Source: an uncultured Chitinophagaceae bacterium
Lineage (GTDB): Bacteria > Bacteroidota > Bacteroidia > Chitinophagales > Chitinophagaceae
Assembly: GCA_946885665.1 (NCBI GenBank)
Contig: CAMPGT010000028.1
Coordinates: forward strand, 1 to 23,155
Direction of reading: 5' to 3'
DNA: 23,155 nucleotides
Part shown: piece after piece, positions 1-6,998 of the stretch
How the letters are laid out: each line of letters starts with the position of its first letter
How positions within the stretch are numbered: position 1 is the first letter of the stretch
The notes under the pieces: generated by a model
The model's database searches: none
Told to the model about the DNA's origin: nothing
The model's input: only the letters and a program-made list of their open reading frames with translations
Made by a program: the position numbers and the translations under genes

Positions 1-654
1 TTTATGGTCATGCCCATGATCACTATAACCATCCAGCTTCGCATATAGCTCAGCGTTATTGGTGAGCACCGCGCCGCCTTCTGCGCAGGTAAGCGTTTTA
101 ACAAAGTCGAAAGAAAAAGCGCCTGCATCGCCAATAGTTCCGAGATATTTGCCTTTGTATTTTGCGCCGGCACTCTGACAAGCATCTTCGAACAATACCA
201 GCTTATGTTCGCGGCAAATGGAAACAAGTGCATCCATGTCTGCCATCGCGCCGCACATATGAACCGGCATCACGCATTTTGTTTTTGGGGTGATGGCAGC
301 TCTAACCGCTGCGGGATCGAGCGTTAGCGTTTCATCCACATCGGTAAGAACAGGCACCGCACCCACACTCAGCACCGCTTCGAAACTGGCCACAAAAGTG
401 AAACAGGGCATGATCACTTCGTCGCCGTACCCCACACCCAGCGATGCCAGCGCTGTGGTAAGTGCCGCCGTGCCGCTCGACACCAACTGAGAATATTTAG
501 ATCCGAATGTTTTGTTGATTTCTTCTTCCAGTTCCTTCGCCTTCCACCGGCCCTTGCGAACGCCATCAAATCCATAGCGCATCATTACTCCGGTTTCCAG
601 CACCTCATTTACCTGCTTTCTTTCTTCTTCACCAAACTTTTCATATCCGGGCAT
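1..654 (-). CDS. DegT/DnrJ/EryC1/StrS family PLP-dependent aminotransferase (C-terminus beyond window)
   Basis: I translated 218 residues from an ATG at 654; the frame is still open at base 1, so the C-terminal half lies outside. The fold-type I aminotransferase signature is visible: an EDACQSAGA segment (the Asp that pairs with the PLP pyridine nitrogen), then FVKTLTCAEGG with the presumed Schiff-base lysine K186. Families of this type transaminate keto-sugars made for surface glycans or secondary metabolites; the actual substrate cannot be read from this part. The start is the first in-frame ATG after an in-frame stop at about 670. The gene follows the DUF2400 gene by about 30 bases on the same strand, so co-transcription is likely. 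No sugar-biosynthesis neighbours are visible to narrow the role. Confidence 0.85.
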   Translation of the reverse strand, partial: MPGYEKFGEEERKQVNEVLETGVMMRYGFDGVRKGRWKAKELEEEINKTFGSKYSQLVSSGTAALTTALASLGVGYGDEVIMPCFTFVASFEAVLSVGAVPVLTDVDETLTLDPAAVRAAITPKTKCVMPVHMCGAMADMDALVSICREHKLVLFEDACQSAGAKYKGKYLGTIGDAGAFSFDFVKTLTCAEGGAVLTNNAELYAKLDGYSDHGHDHK

Positions 655-684
655 ATCATTCAGTTTTTTTCAAAGGTATGGAGT

Positions 685-1452
685 TTAGAATTTCTCTACC
701 ACGCCCAGCGCAAACAGCGCAAAATCATATTTAACAGGATCAGCAGCGTCATATTTCCGTAAGTGAGCGGTAAGCTCCATTGCCGAGCGCCAGTCGGCAT
801 TCGGCCGTTGGAGCAAGTCAAATCTCCTCGCCACGCGCGCAACGTGCAGGTCGAGTGGGCAAACCAGTTGCGACGGCTTTATCTTTTTCCAAAGACCGAA
901 GTCCACCCCCTTCCCGTCGTCCCTTACCATCCATCTTAAAAACATGTTAAGCCGTTTGCACGCCGAATTTTTTTGCGGCGACGCAACGTGCTTCCTCGTT
1001 CTCTTTGGAACGTCTTCCAACGAAAAAAAATAATTACTAAAGAAGTTGAGCGCCTCTTCCACTGGCTCGCCAACCGCAGGCAGCGGCGCCGTGAATGCGT
1101 CCTCGAGCGAATCATTTTTTTGATAATGATATTGCAGAAAGGAAATAAAATAAAGCAGATCGGTAGCGTTGAACGTGCGGTGACAAAAATGCTCGAATCT
1201 TTTCCTTTCTTTTTCGCGATGATGAACAATAAAATGATGGGGATCGTTATCCATCAGTTTCATCAGCTCAAAACTTTTCCGCATGATGGTTGTGCGGTTG
1301 CCCCATGCAAAGATTGCCGCAAAAAAACCGGCAATCTCGATGTCCTGTTTTTTGTTGAACCTGTGCGGTACGGATATCGGATCGCCGTCGATAAATGACG
1401 GCCGGTTATACTCTTCCACCTTCCGGTCGAGGAAATCTTTCAGTGCATTCAC
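685..1452 (-). CDS. DUF2400 / TIGR02757 family protein
   Basis: A 255-residue soluble protein that I recognise as the TIGR02757/DUF2400 family, which has no settled function to my knowledge. Family hallmarks here are the N-terminal region with IAGFFAAIFAWGNRTTIM (about residues 41-58), the DPHHFI segment (about 70-75), and a C-terminal PLDLHVARVARR stretch followed by a YDFALFALGV motif. The last two resemble the hydrophobic-Asp-x-His-Val-x-Arg-Val block and final helix of HhH-GPD DNA glycosylases, but I see no clear helix-hairpin-helix LPGVG motif before them. A nucleic-acid role is therefore inference only. It starts 2 bases after the stop of the upstream cystathionine gamma-synthase gene, so the two are almost certainly in one transcript. 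No signal peptide or membrane segment is seen. Confidence 0.88.
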   Translation of the reverse strand: MNALKDFLDRKVEEYNRPSFIDGDPISVPHRFNKKQDIEIAGFFAAIFAWGNRTTIMRKSFELMKLMDNDPHHFIVHHREKERKRFEHFCHRTFNATDLLYFISFLQYHYQKNDSLEDAFTAPLPAVGEPVEEALNFFSNYFFSLEDVPKRTRKHVASPQKNSACKRLNMFLRWMVRDDGKGVDFGLWKKIKPSQLVCPLDLHVARVARRFDLLQRPNADWRSAMELTAHLRKYDAADPVKYDFALFALGVVEKF

Positions 1453-1454
1453 CG

Positions 1455-2612
1455 TTATGCTTTCAAGGCATTATCCAGGTCATCGATCAAATCATCTATA
1501 TCTTCCACGCCCACGCTTAACCTGATCAGCGAATCGGTCAGGCCATTCTTTATTCGTTCTTCTCTCGGAATAGATGCGTGGGTCATGCTCGCCGGATGAT
1601 TGATCAGCGATTCAACACCGCCGAGGCTTTCAGCGAGGGCAAACACTTTTGTTGACGACAATAACTGCTTTGCTTTATCAACACTGTCATCTTTGAGGGT
1701 AAAGCTCATCATTCCACCAAAACCGCGCATCTGCTTCTTCGCAATTTCATATCCCGGATGATCCTGGAACCCGCACCAGTACACCTTGCCAACTTTAGGA
1801 TGTGCCCGTAAAAATGCGGCGATCTTTTCTCCATTAAAGCAATGTCTTTCCATTCTCAGGTGAAGCGTCTTCAATCCCCTGAGCACAAGAAAGCAATCCT
1901 GCGGACCCGGCACCGCTCCGCAGCTTTTTTGGATGAAGTATAATTGTTCGCGCAGGTTGGCGTCGTTCATCATCAGGCAGCCATGAATAACGTCGCTATG
2001 GCCGCCGAGATATTTCGTGGCGGAATGCATGACAATGTCCGCACCGTGATCGAGTGGATTTTGCAGGTATGGCGAAGCAAAAGTGTTATCAACACATACA
2101 ATTATCTCTTTGCCCCTGACCAATGATGAAACCGCCCGAATGTCCACCACGTTCATCAACGGATTAGTGGGCGTTTCGATCCATATCAGTTTCGTTTTAT
2201 CATTGATGAGCTTGCTGACGTTTTCCGGCTGGAACATGTCAACGTAATGAAACTTTATTCCAAACTTTGCAAACACTTTTGTAAACAGGCGGTAGGTGCC
2301 GCCATACATGTCGTTGCCGGCAATCACTTCATCGCCGGGCGACAGCAGTTTGATCACTGCGTCGGTTGCAGCCACACCACTTCCAAATGAAAGACCGTAT
2401 TGGGCATTCTCGCTGATCGCGAGCGCTTCTTCCAGTACCTGTCGCGTTGGATTCTGCGACCTTGCATATTCAAAGCCTTTATTCACGCCGGGTGCCTGCT
2501 GCACATATGTTGACGTTTGGAAAATCGGCGTCATAATGGCGCCGGTCGATGGATCAGGTTCAATTCCTCCGTGTATCAATTTCGTGGCCAGTTTCATGTC
2601 GTTGTTTTGCAT
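1455..2612 (-). CDS. Trans-sulfuration PLP enzyme, probably cystathionine gamma-synthase
   Basis: A 385-residue Cys/Met-metabolism PLP enzyme. The likely reaction is cystathionine formation from an activated homoserine and cysteine in methionine synthesis; cystathionine gamma-lyase or O-acylhomoserine sulfhydrylase activity cannot be excluded by eye. Visible family signatures are FEYARSQNPTRQVLEEALA (about 47-65), the cofactor-contacting VDNTFASPYLQNP (D175) and MHSATKYLGGHSDVIHG with the Schiff-base lysine K200. The C-terminal region has the SLGGVESLINHPASMTHAS block typical of this family. Length is normal. The first ATG is reported; an alternative start at 2597 gives MKLATKLIHGG, which looks like the usual family N-terminus. 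It heads a minus-strand group with the DUF2400 and DegT genes and diverges from trmB across 45 bases, where a near-match TAAATTCG (2614-2621, minus strand) may be its -7 element. Confidence 0.93.
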   Translation of the reverse strand: MQNNDMKLATKLIHGGIEPDPSTGAIMTPIFQTSTYVQQAPGVNKGFEYARSQNPTRQVLEEALAISENAQYGLSFGSGVAATDAVIKLLSPGDEVIAGNDMYGGTYRLFTKVFAKFGIKFHYVDMFQPENVSKLINDKTKLIWIETPTNPLMNVVDIRAVSSLVRGKEIIVCVDNTFASPYLQNPLDHGADIVMHSATKYLGGHSDVIHGCLMMNDANLREQLYFIQKSCGAVPGPQDCFLVLRGLKTLHLRMERHCFNGEKIAAFLRAHPKVGKVYWCGFQDHPGYEIAKKQMRGFGGMMSFTLKDDSVDKAKQLLSSTKVFALAESLGGVESLINHPASMTHASIPREERIKNGLTDSLIRLSVGVEDIDDLIDDLDNALKA

Positions 2613-2623
2613 GCGAATTTAAC

Positions 2624-2652
2624 TTGTTTTCACATTGATTATTTTACATTTG
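2624..2652 (+). promoter_or_regulatory. Putative Bacteroidota-type promoter of trmB
   Basis: TTG at 2624-2626 and TACATTTG at 2645-2652 match the -33 TTG and -7 TAnnTTTG elements known for Bacteroidota, with an 18-base spacer, slightly short of the usual 19-21. The -7 box ends only 5 bases before the trmB ATG at 2658, so the transcript would have little or no 5' leader. No transcription start data are available; this is pattern matching only. Confidence 0.4.
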
Positions 2653-2657
2653 TCGCG

Positions 2658-3368
2658 ATGGGTCAGAAGAAACTACTACGCTTTGCAGAAATCAGGACAT
2701 TTCACAATGTGCTGGAATACCCACAGCAGATGCAGGGAAAGTGGAGCGCTTTTTTTCAGAACAACCATCCGCTTACGCTGGAACTCGCCTGCGGCAAGGG
2801 CGAATACGCCGTGGGGCTGGGCAGGATGTTTCCCAACAGAAATTTTATTGGCGTTGATTTGAAAGGCAACCGGATATGGGTGGGCGCAAAAAAGGCCCTG
2901 CAGGAGAAACTGGAGAATGTTGCGTTTATCCGCAGCCAGATAGATAAAATCGACCAATATTTTGAAAAAGGCGAGGTGAGCGAGATTTGGATCACATTTC
3001 CCGACCCGCAGCTAAGAACTTCAAAGGCAAAGAGACGCCTTACACATCCCCGTTTTTTAAGACTGTACCAGAACATACTTGCTGCGGGAGGGCCCATCCA
3101 TCTTAAAACTGACTCACCCGATCTTTATCGCTTTACACTGTCGGTGATAGAATTATATGGGCTGAAAATAATTGAAGATATTGACGATGTGCATGCCGGG
3201 GCCGCATTAATGGATGAATTGAAGATCAAAACGTACTATGAAAGTCTCGACATTGCAGGCAGCAAGCGCGTGCATTACCTGCAATTCATACTGCCGCCGG
3301 AAATATTGCCGGATAGGGATAACGAATTAAAAGATGTAATCGTTGAACAGGAAGCCTACAGACGATGA
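2658..3368 (+). CDS. trmB: tRNA (guanine-N7-)-methyltransferase TrmB
   Basis: A 236-residue SAM-dependent methyltransferase that forms m7G46 in the variable loop of tRNAs. The SAM-binding motif I ELACGKGEYAVGLG lies at about 42-55 and is followed by the acidic end of strand 2 in IGVDLKG (64-70). The TrmB-specific catalytic segment ITFPDPQ (112-118) is followed by a basic RTSKAKRRLTHPRFL stretch for tRNA contact. A TYYE motif (192-195) matches the conserved C-terminal TxYE that contacts substrate and SAM. The ATG at 2658 was chosen because the in-frame extension upstream overlaps the divergent gene and its promoter region. The DUF5522 gene overlaps its last 26 bases, indicating translational coupling. 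Confidence 0.95.
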   Translation: MGQKKLLRFAEIRTFHNVLEYPQQMQGKWSAFFQNNHPLTLELACGKGEYAVGLGRMFPNRNFIGVDLKGNRIWVGAKKALQEKLENVAFIRSQIDKIDQYFEKGEVSEIWITFPDPQLRTSKAKRRLTHPRFLRLYQNILAAGGPIHLKTDSPDLYRFTLSVIELYGLKIIEDIDDVHAGAALMDELKIKTYYESLDIAGSKRVHYLQFILPPEILPDRDNELKDVIVEQEAYRR

Positions 3369-3552
3369 AGAACCTGAATCATACTCGAATGATGAAGGAC
3401 TAACCGTATTTACGGCAGAATACCTGCTGAGCCGGGGATATTGCTGCGGCTACGGTTGCAAAAATTGCCCCTATGACTATTTAAACGTGAAGGAGCCGCG
3501 GCGCTCCATGCTTCTTCTTCAAAGAAAAAAAGATGAAAGCGAAAAAAAATAA
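3343..3552 (+). CDS. DUF5522 family small Cys-rich protein
   Basis: A 69-residue protein of the DUF5522 family, which is common in Bacteroidota and has no known function that I can name. Its core is the compact cluster YCCGYGCKNCPYDY, with Cys34, Cys35, Cys39 and Cys42, a spacing that could bind a metal ion or Fe-S center. The tail is highly basic and acidic (QRKKDESEKK). An in-frame stop at 3337 leaves TTG at 3343 as the first usable start; no good ATG lies before the conserved core. It overlaps trmB by 26 bases and the following ATL gene by 20 bases, so this trio is probably co-translated. That could point to a role near RNA or DNA modification, but this is inference from position alone. 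Confidence 0.75.
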   Translation: MNRKPTDDEEPESYSNDEGLTVFTAEYLLSRGYCCGYGCKNCPYDYLNVKEPRRSMLLLQRKKDESEKK

Positions 3553-3928
3553 AAAAGCTCCGCCCAAAGAAAAGGCCGTAAGCATCAATCCTTCAGGCAA
3601 AAAGGATCAGTCGTTTTTCGAGCTTGTGCACGAAGTGGCGAGGCAAATACCGCGTGGACGCGTCACTACATACGGCGCCATTGCTGCCTGCCTGGGGACA
3701 AAATTATCTGCGCGCATGGTGGGGTGGGCGTTGCATGGCGCTCACGATCCGCGAAATAAAGTGCCGGCGCACCGCGTGGTGAACAGGAACGGCATGCTTT
3801 CGGGCAAACATCACTTTGGCGGGCCCGACGCGATGCAAAAACTGCTGGAGAAAGAGCATATTAAAGTGGTGAACGACCAGGTGCAGGATTTTAATCGGTT
3901 GTTTTGGGACCCGATGGAAATGGGTTAA
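3533..3928 (+). CDS. atl: Alkyltransferase-like protein (ATL/MGMT family, Cys replaced by Ala)
   Basis: A 131-residue MGMT-fold protein. The O6-alkylguanine transferase DNA-binding domain is clear: RGRVTTYGAIA (41-51) with the nucleotide-flipping Tyr47, and SARMVGWAL (59-67) with the probable arginine finger Arg61. The active site, normally PCHR, reads PAHRVVNRNGMLSG with Ala79 in place of the acceptor Cys, so the protein should bind alkylated bases but not dealkylate them. Known ATL proteins carry Trp or Ala here and hand lesions to nucleotide excision repair. The first 25 residues form a Lys-rich tail outside the fold. No N-terminal Ada-type domain is present. The gene overlaps the DUF5522 gene by 20 bases and ends convergent with the DUF420 gene 26 bases away. 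Confidence 0.9.
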   Translation: MKAKKNKKAPPKEKAVSINPSGKKDQSFFELVHEVARQIPRGRVTTYGAIAACLGTKLSARMVGWALHGAHDPRNKVPAHRVVNRNGMLSGKHHFGGPDAMQKLLEKEHIKVVNDQVQDFNRLFWDPMEMG

Positions 3929-3954
3929 AACGATCGGCCATCATCGAACAACCA

Positions 3955-4494
3955 CTAATAATATGGCGAGATAAACAAATACACCAACACTCCACTCACA
4001 GATACATACAGCCAGATGGGCCACGTTATCCTCGCCAGTTTGCGGTGCCTGGGCCATTCAGCGATCATGGCGCGATAACTTGTAAACAGGATAAAAGGAA
4101 GAATGATCGCCGCGAGCAATATGTGCGTGATCAGAATGAAGAAATATACATACCGGATGGTTCCTTCTCCTCCAAATTTCGTGTCGCCGGCAAACAGATG
4201 GTGACACACATAAGACATAAGAAACAACACAGACAACGCCATTGCCGTCAGCATCAGCCTGCGGTGCAGGAGATATCTTTTGTTTTTAACGGCAACCAGC
4301 GCCGCGATTAGCAGTACGGAAACGCAACTGTTGATGATGGCGTTTATGCGGGCGAAAATATGCGGGTCGAAGCCAGGGCCCAGTGGCACCTGCACTCTTC
4401 CAAGAATTACAATGGCGATAAATACAACCACCGAAACGGCCAGGATAAGTATTCTCGCTCTTCTGTCGTTCTTAGGAAGGATCGGTTCCAGCAT
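3955..4494 (-). CDS. DUF420 membrane protein, probable oxidase assembly factor (CtaM/YozB-like)
   Basis: A 179-residue integral membrane protein with about five hydrophobic helices, recognised as DUF420. Members such as YozB/CtaM of Firmicutes are linked to maturation of heme-copper oxidases, possibly at the CuB site; that role is transferred here by family and by position at the end of an oxidase cluster. Several membrane-edge His residues are seen (LLHRR, YVCHHLFAG, ITHILLAA), suitable for copper or heme handling. I start at the ATG at 4494 (MLEPILPKND), 1 base after the SCO1 stop. A longer reading from 4533 adds 13 Lys/Arg-rich residues that are a frame-shifted copy of the Lys-rich SCO1 tail, so I think it is false. 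It is the last gene of the minus-strand cluster. Confidence 0.82.
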   Translation of the reverse strand: MLEPILPKNDRRARILILAVSVVVFIAIVILGRVQVPLGPGFDPHIFARINAIINSCVSVLLIAALVAVKNKRYLLHRRLMLTAMALSVLFLMSYVCHHLFAGDTKFGGEGTIRYVYFFILITHILLAAIILPFILFTSYRAMIAEWPRHRKLARITWPIWLYVSVSGVLVYLFISPYY

Positions 4495-4495
4495 G

Positions 4496-5209
4496 TTAAA
4501 AAAAGGAGGTTTTTTTCTTCTTGTCCTTTTCAAGGATCAGTAGTGTGATGTCTTCGGCCAGTTTCGACATGGATGCACTGTCGAGGCCGTCGTAGTAGCC
4601 GCGAACTACCCGGTCTCTGTCTATCAGTACAAATTTTTGTGTATGGATGAAATTGGAGTCCACTCCTTTGCCGTCCTGCAGACCCAGCTTCAATTCATCG
4701 AGGGCATAGTTGTAGATCTTATCTTTCGGGCCGGTAAGGAACCACCACGTGTCGTGATTGACATGAAACTTATCCGCATATTTTTTGAGCGCTTTTGCCG
4801 AATCCCTTTCCGGGTCGACGGTAAACGAAATGAACCGAACGAAGCTGCCATTCAGTTTGGTGCGCGGGTCCTTCATTTTCATGGCATCCTGCAGTTCCTT
4901 CATGTTTTGTGTAAGCGTTGGGCAGATGGAAGGGCAGCGCGTGAAGAAGTAGTCTGCGACGATAATGTTTCCTTTTATATCGTCGAGCGACACCTCGTCG
5001 CCCAACTGGTTGGTGAGGGTAATGTTGTCGAGCGTGTGCCAAACCGTGTCAGATACCTTCTTTCCATTCACTACCTGGTTGATAACGGTGTCGGGAAAAT
5101 ACCTTGGCGGCATGTGGACGGCACCTTCACTCGCCGTTTTAACGATGTAATAGCTGAGCAGCGGAAGGAGTGCTGCAAGACAAAGCGCCAGTACAGATTT
5201 TTTACTCAC
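4496..5209 (-). CDS. SCO1/SenC family copper chaperone
   Basis: A 237-residue membrane-anchored thioredoxin-fold protein that delivers copper to, or reduces the cysteines of, the CuA site of oxidase subunit II. An N-terminal hydrophobic anchor spans about residues 5-23. The metal-binding triad is present: CPSIC with Cys92 and Cys96, and His189 in NFIHTQKFVLID. The stretch VRFISFTVDPERDSAKALKKY (124-144) is a typical SCO signature. The C-terminus ends in a Lys-rich EKDKKKKTSFF. It sits between the subunit IV-like gene and the DUF420 gene in the oxidase cluster, which fits assembly of the CoxB encoded upstream. The gap to the preceding gene is 26 bases. Confidence 0.93.
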   Translation of the reverse strand: MSKKSVLALCLAALLPLLSYYIVKTASEGAVHMPPRYFPDTVINQVVNGKKVSDTVWHTLDNITLTNQLGDEVSLDDIKGNIIVADYFFTRCPSICPTLTQNMKELQDAMKMKDPRTKLNGSFVRFISFTVDPERDSAKALKKYADKFHVNHDTWWFLTGPKDKIYNYALDELKLGLQDGKGVDSNFIHTQKFVLIDRDRVVRGYYDGLDSASMSKLAEDITLLILEKDKKKKTSFF

Positions 5210-5235
5210 GTCTCAAATTGAGCCGCAAAGTTACG

Positions 5236-5673
5236 TCATTTTAAATGCTCTTCCTGTCCATGCTCGGGAGCAGGCGCCATTTTTTGGTGTTGCGTTTCTC
5301 TTTTGTGCGTATCGATGTTATTGCGAAGGTTCTTAAATGAGTCACCATCCCACAAAAAGGCGCCGATAAACCAAACGAACAGCAGGGCCGGCACGGCGAT
5401 GGTCATGATCATATTCTTGATCTCATGCTTCAGGTGCATGAATTCGGCGATGATATAAAATGCTTTGGCCGAAGTGAATATAATATAGAGGATGTTGAAC
5501 CAGATCTTTGTGGTATGCGGAAACCGGGGAGCAACAAACATCCCGATAACAAGCTCGATGCAGGTGATGACAAGCAGTATCCAGAATGTTCTCCAGACCG
5601 CTTTTGTATCGAAGCCGTGGTTGTGTTCGTGTGCCTCCTGGTCGAGGTGTGCGTGTGCTGAACTATTTTCCAT
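5236..5673 (-). CDS. Cytochrome c oxidase subunit IV-type small membrane protein
   Basis: A 145-residue protein with three hydrophobic helices (about 27-47, 57-76, 88-107), the pattern of bacterial subunit IV (COX4_pro type) that packs against oxidase subunits I and III. Its first 20 residues are rich in His (positions 7, 9, 15, 17, 19), echoing the His-rich tail of subunit I in the same cluster. The conserved KIWFNILYIIFTSAKAFYIIAEFMHLKHE block supports the assignment. The C-terminal 35 residues are charged and hydrophilic with more His. Bacterial subunit IV is usually accessory rather than catalytic. It follows the 225-residue subunit III gene by 26 bases. Confidence 0.85.
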   Translation of the reverse strand: MENSSAHAHLDQEAHEHNHGFDTKAVWRTFWILLVITCIELVIGMFVAPRFPHTTKIWFNILYIIFTSAKAFYIIAEFMHLKHEIKNMIMTIAVPALLFVWFIGAFLWDGDSFKNLRNNIDTHKRETQHQKMAPAPEHGQEEHLK

Positions 5674-5699
5674 ACAGTTATTTTAATGCTTTCATCTTT

Positions 5700-6377
5700 T
5701 TAAAACAGGTAGAAGCAGGTGAATACAAATACCCACACCAGGTCCACAAAGTGCCAGTAAAGTCCTGCTTTTTCAATCATCAGATAATGTCCTCTTCTTT
5801 CAAATGTTCCCTTGATCGTCATTATGAGCATAATGATGTTCACGATCACGCCCGAGAACACGTGAAATCCATGAAATCCGGTTATAGTAAAGAAGAAATT
5901 GGTAAAGTTGGTGGTCGACTGGCTACCGTCGTAGTTAGGGAAAGGATTTCTTCCCCACCATGCGCCTTCATGATACAGGTGCGTCCATTCCCAGGCCTGG
6001 CAGGAAAGGAACGCGATACCGCCGAGTATGGTCCATGACATCCATTTGATCACGCCTGCCCTGTCTTTCGCATGCCCGGCGCCTACGGCCAGTACCATGG
6101 TAACGGAGCTCATGATGAGGATGAACGTCATAAGGCTCACAAATACCAGTGGCAAATGTGTATCACCCATGAACGGGAACGTGGAAAAAACGTGGTTCGG
6201 GTCGGGCCATGCCGGGGTGGCGAAGCGGATGGATCCGTAGGAGATAAGAAACGCGCCGAAAGTGAACGCATCGCTCATCAGGAAATACCACATCATCAGT
6301 TTGCCGTACTCGACATTAAAAGGGCTTCTTCCCCCTCCCCACCATTTTTGACTTGCCGTTGTAGCTATGTCTGCCAT
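5700..6377 (-). CDS. Heme-copper oxidase subunit III (second, 225 aa)
   Basis: A 225-residue membrane protein of the oxidase subunit III family, with about five helices. Hallmarks are FLMSDAFTFGAFLISYGS (about 32-49), the CQAWEWTHL segment, GFHGFHVFSGV (helix with paired His) and the C-terminal GLYWHFVDLVWVFVF. Subunit III carries no redox metal; in the family it holds lipids and stabilises proton uptake by subunit I. This copy keeps the acidic residue of the SDAF motif and has the longer extramembrane loop rich in Trp, Pro and Asn. It lies 33 bases after a shorter paralog, so the cluster encodes two different subunit III-type chains. Confidence 0.92.
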   Translation of the reverse strand: MADIATTASQKWWGGGRSPFNVEYGKLMMWYFLMSDAFTFGAFLISYGSIRFATPAWPDPNHVFSTFPFMGDTHLPLVFVSLMTFILIMSSVTMVLAVGAGHAKDRAGVIKWMSWTILGGIAFLSCQAWEWTHLYHEGAWWGRNPFPNYDGSQSTTNFTNFFFTITGFHGFHVFSGVIVNIIMLIMTIKGTFERRGHYLMIEKAGLYWHFVDLVWVFVFTCFYLF

Positions 6378-6410
6378 ATAAAAAACGTAAAAGTTAAATT
6401 TAAAACTCAG

Positions 6411-6980
6411 TTACAGCGTCCACATAAAGAACACAAAGAGATAGATCCATAAAAGATCCACAAAGTGCCAGTATGTGCTTGCCAGTTCGATGGTTACCGG
6501 GTTATAATTACGGACCTTAGAACTGAACGCCTTTATAAAAATGATCAGCAGCGCCACCACCCCGCCGAGCACATGCAGCACGTGCAAGCCGAAGATGATG
6601 TAAAGAAACTGTCCGCCTCCCGATCCCCTGAAATCAACACCAGTACCCCACAGGCTGCTGAACCCCATAATCTGGAAGGTGATAAACAGCATACCCAGCA
6701 AGGCTGTTACCGATATCAGCCTGCGGTAACCCTTCATGTTCCTTTCCTTGAAAGCCTTCAGGGCCAGTTGAATGGTCAGACTGCTTGCAAGGATCACCGC
6801 GGTCGAGTAATAAAATATCTTCGGCATCTGCACGGTTACCCATGCAGGCTGACTTTCCTTCACCACATAAGCACTCGTAAGGCCCGCAAACATCATAATA
6901 ATGCTTCCCAGCCCTACCCACAATGTGAACTTGTGTGGATGAATCTTGTTTCTCTGTGTACTCACTGTTGCGCCAATCAC
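6411..6980 (-). CDS. Heme-copper oxidase subunit III (first, 189 aa)
   Basis: A 189-residue five-helix protein of the oxidase subunit III family. It contains the typical GLHVLHVLGGVVALL helix with paired His and the C-terminal signature STYWHFVDLLWIYLFVFF. Compared with the second copy next door it is shorter, lacks the two N-terminal helices seen in seven-helix forms, and has LTSAYVVKES where the neighbour has the SDAFTFGAF segment. It begins 18 bases after the heme O synthase stop. Paired subunit III-type genes of this kind occur in other Bacteroidota oxidase loci; whether both chains sit in one enzyme is not shown by sequence. Confidence 0.9.
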   Translation of the reverse strand: MIGATVSTQRNKIHPHKFTLWVGLGSIIMMFAGLTSAYVVKESQPAWVTVQMPKIFYYSTAVILASSLTIQLALKAFKERNMKGYRRLISVTALLGMLFITFQIMGFSSLWGTGVDFRGSGGGQFLYIIFGLHVLHVLGGVVALLIIFIKAFSSKVRNYNPVTIELASTYWHFVDLLWIYLFVFFMWTL

Positions 6981-6998
6981 GTTTATAATTTTACTCCT

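Noticed and set aside
2517..2657. 47-residue N-terminal extension of trmB
   Set aside because: It would run through the divergent gene's coding start and the promoter boxes, and TrmB proteins normally begin near the MGQKK position.
3929..3954. Terminator between the convergent atl and DUF420 genes
   Set aside because: Only a weak CGAT/ATCG pairing with a long loop and no T-run was found in the 26-base gap.
4495..4533. Extended start of the DUF420 gene
   Set aside because: The added Lys/Arg-rich residues are the SCO1 Lys-rich C-terminus read in another frame; ATG 4494 leaves a clean 1-base gap.
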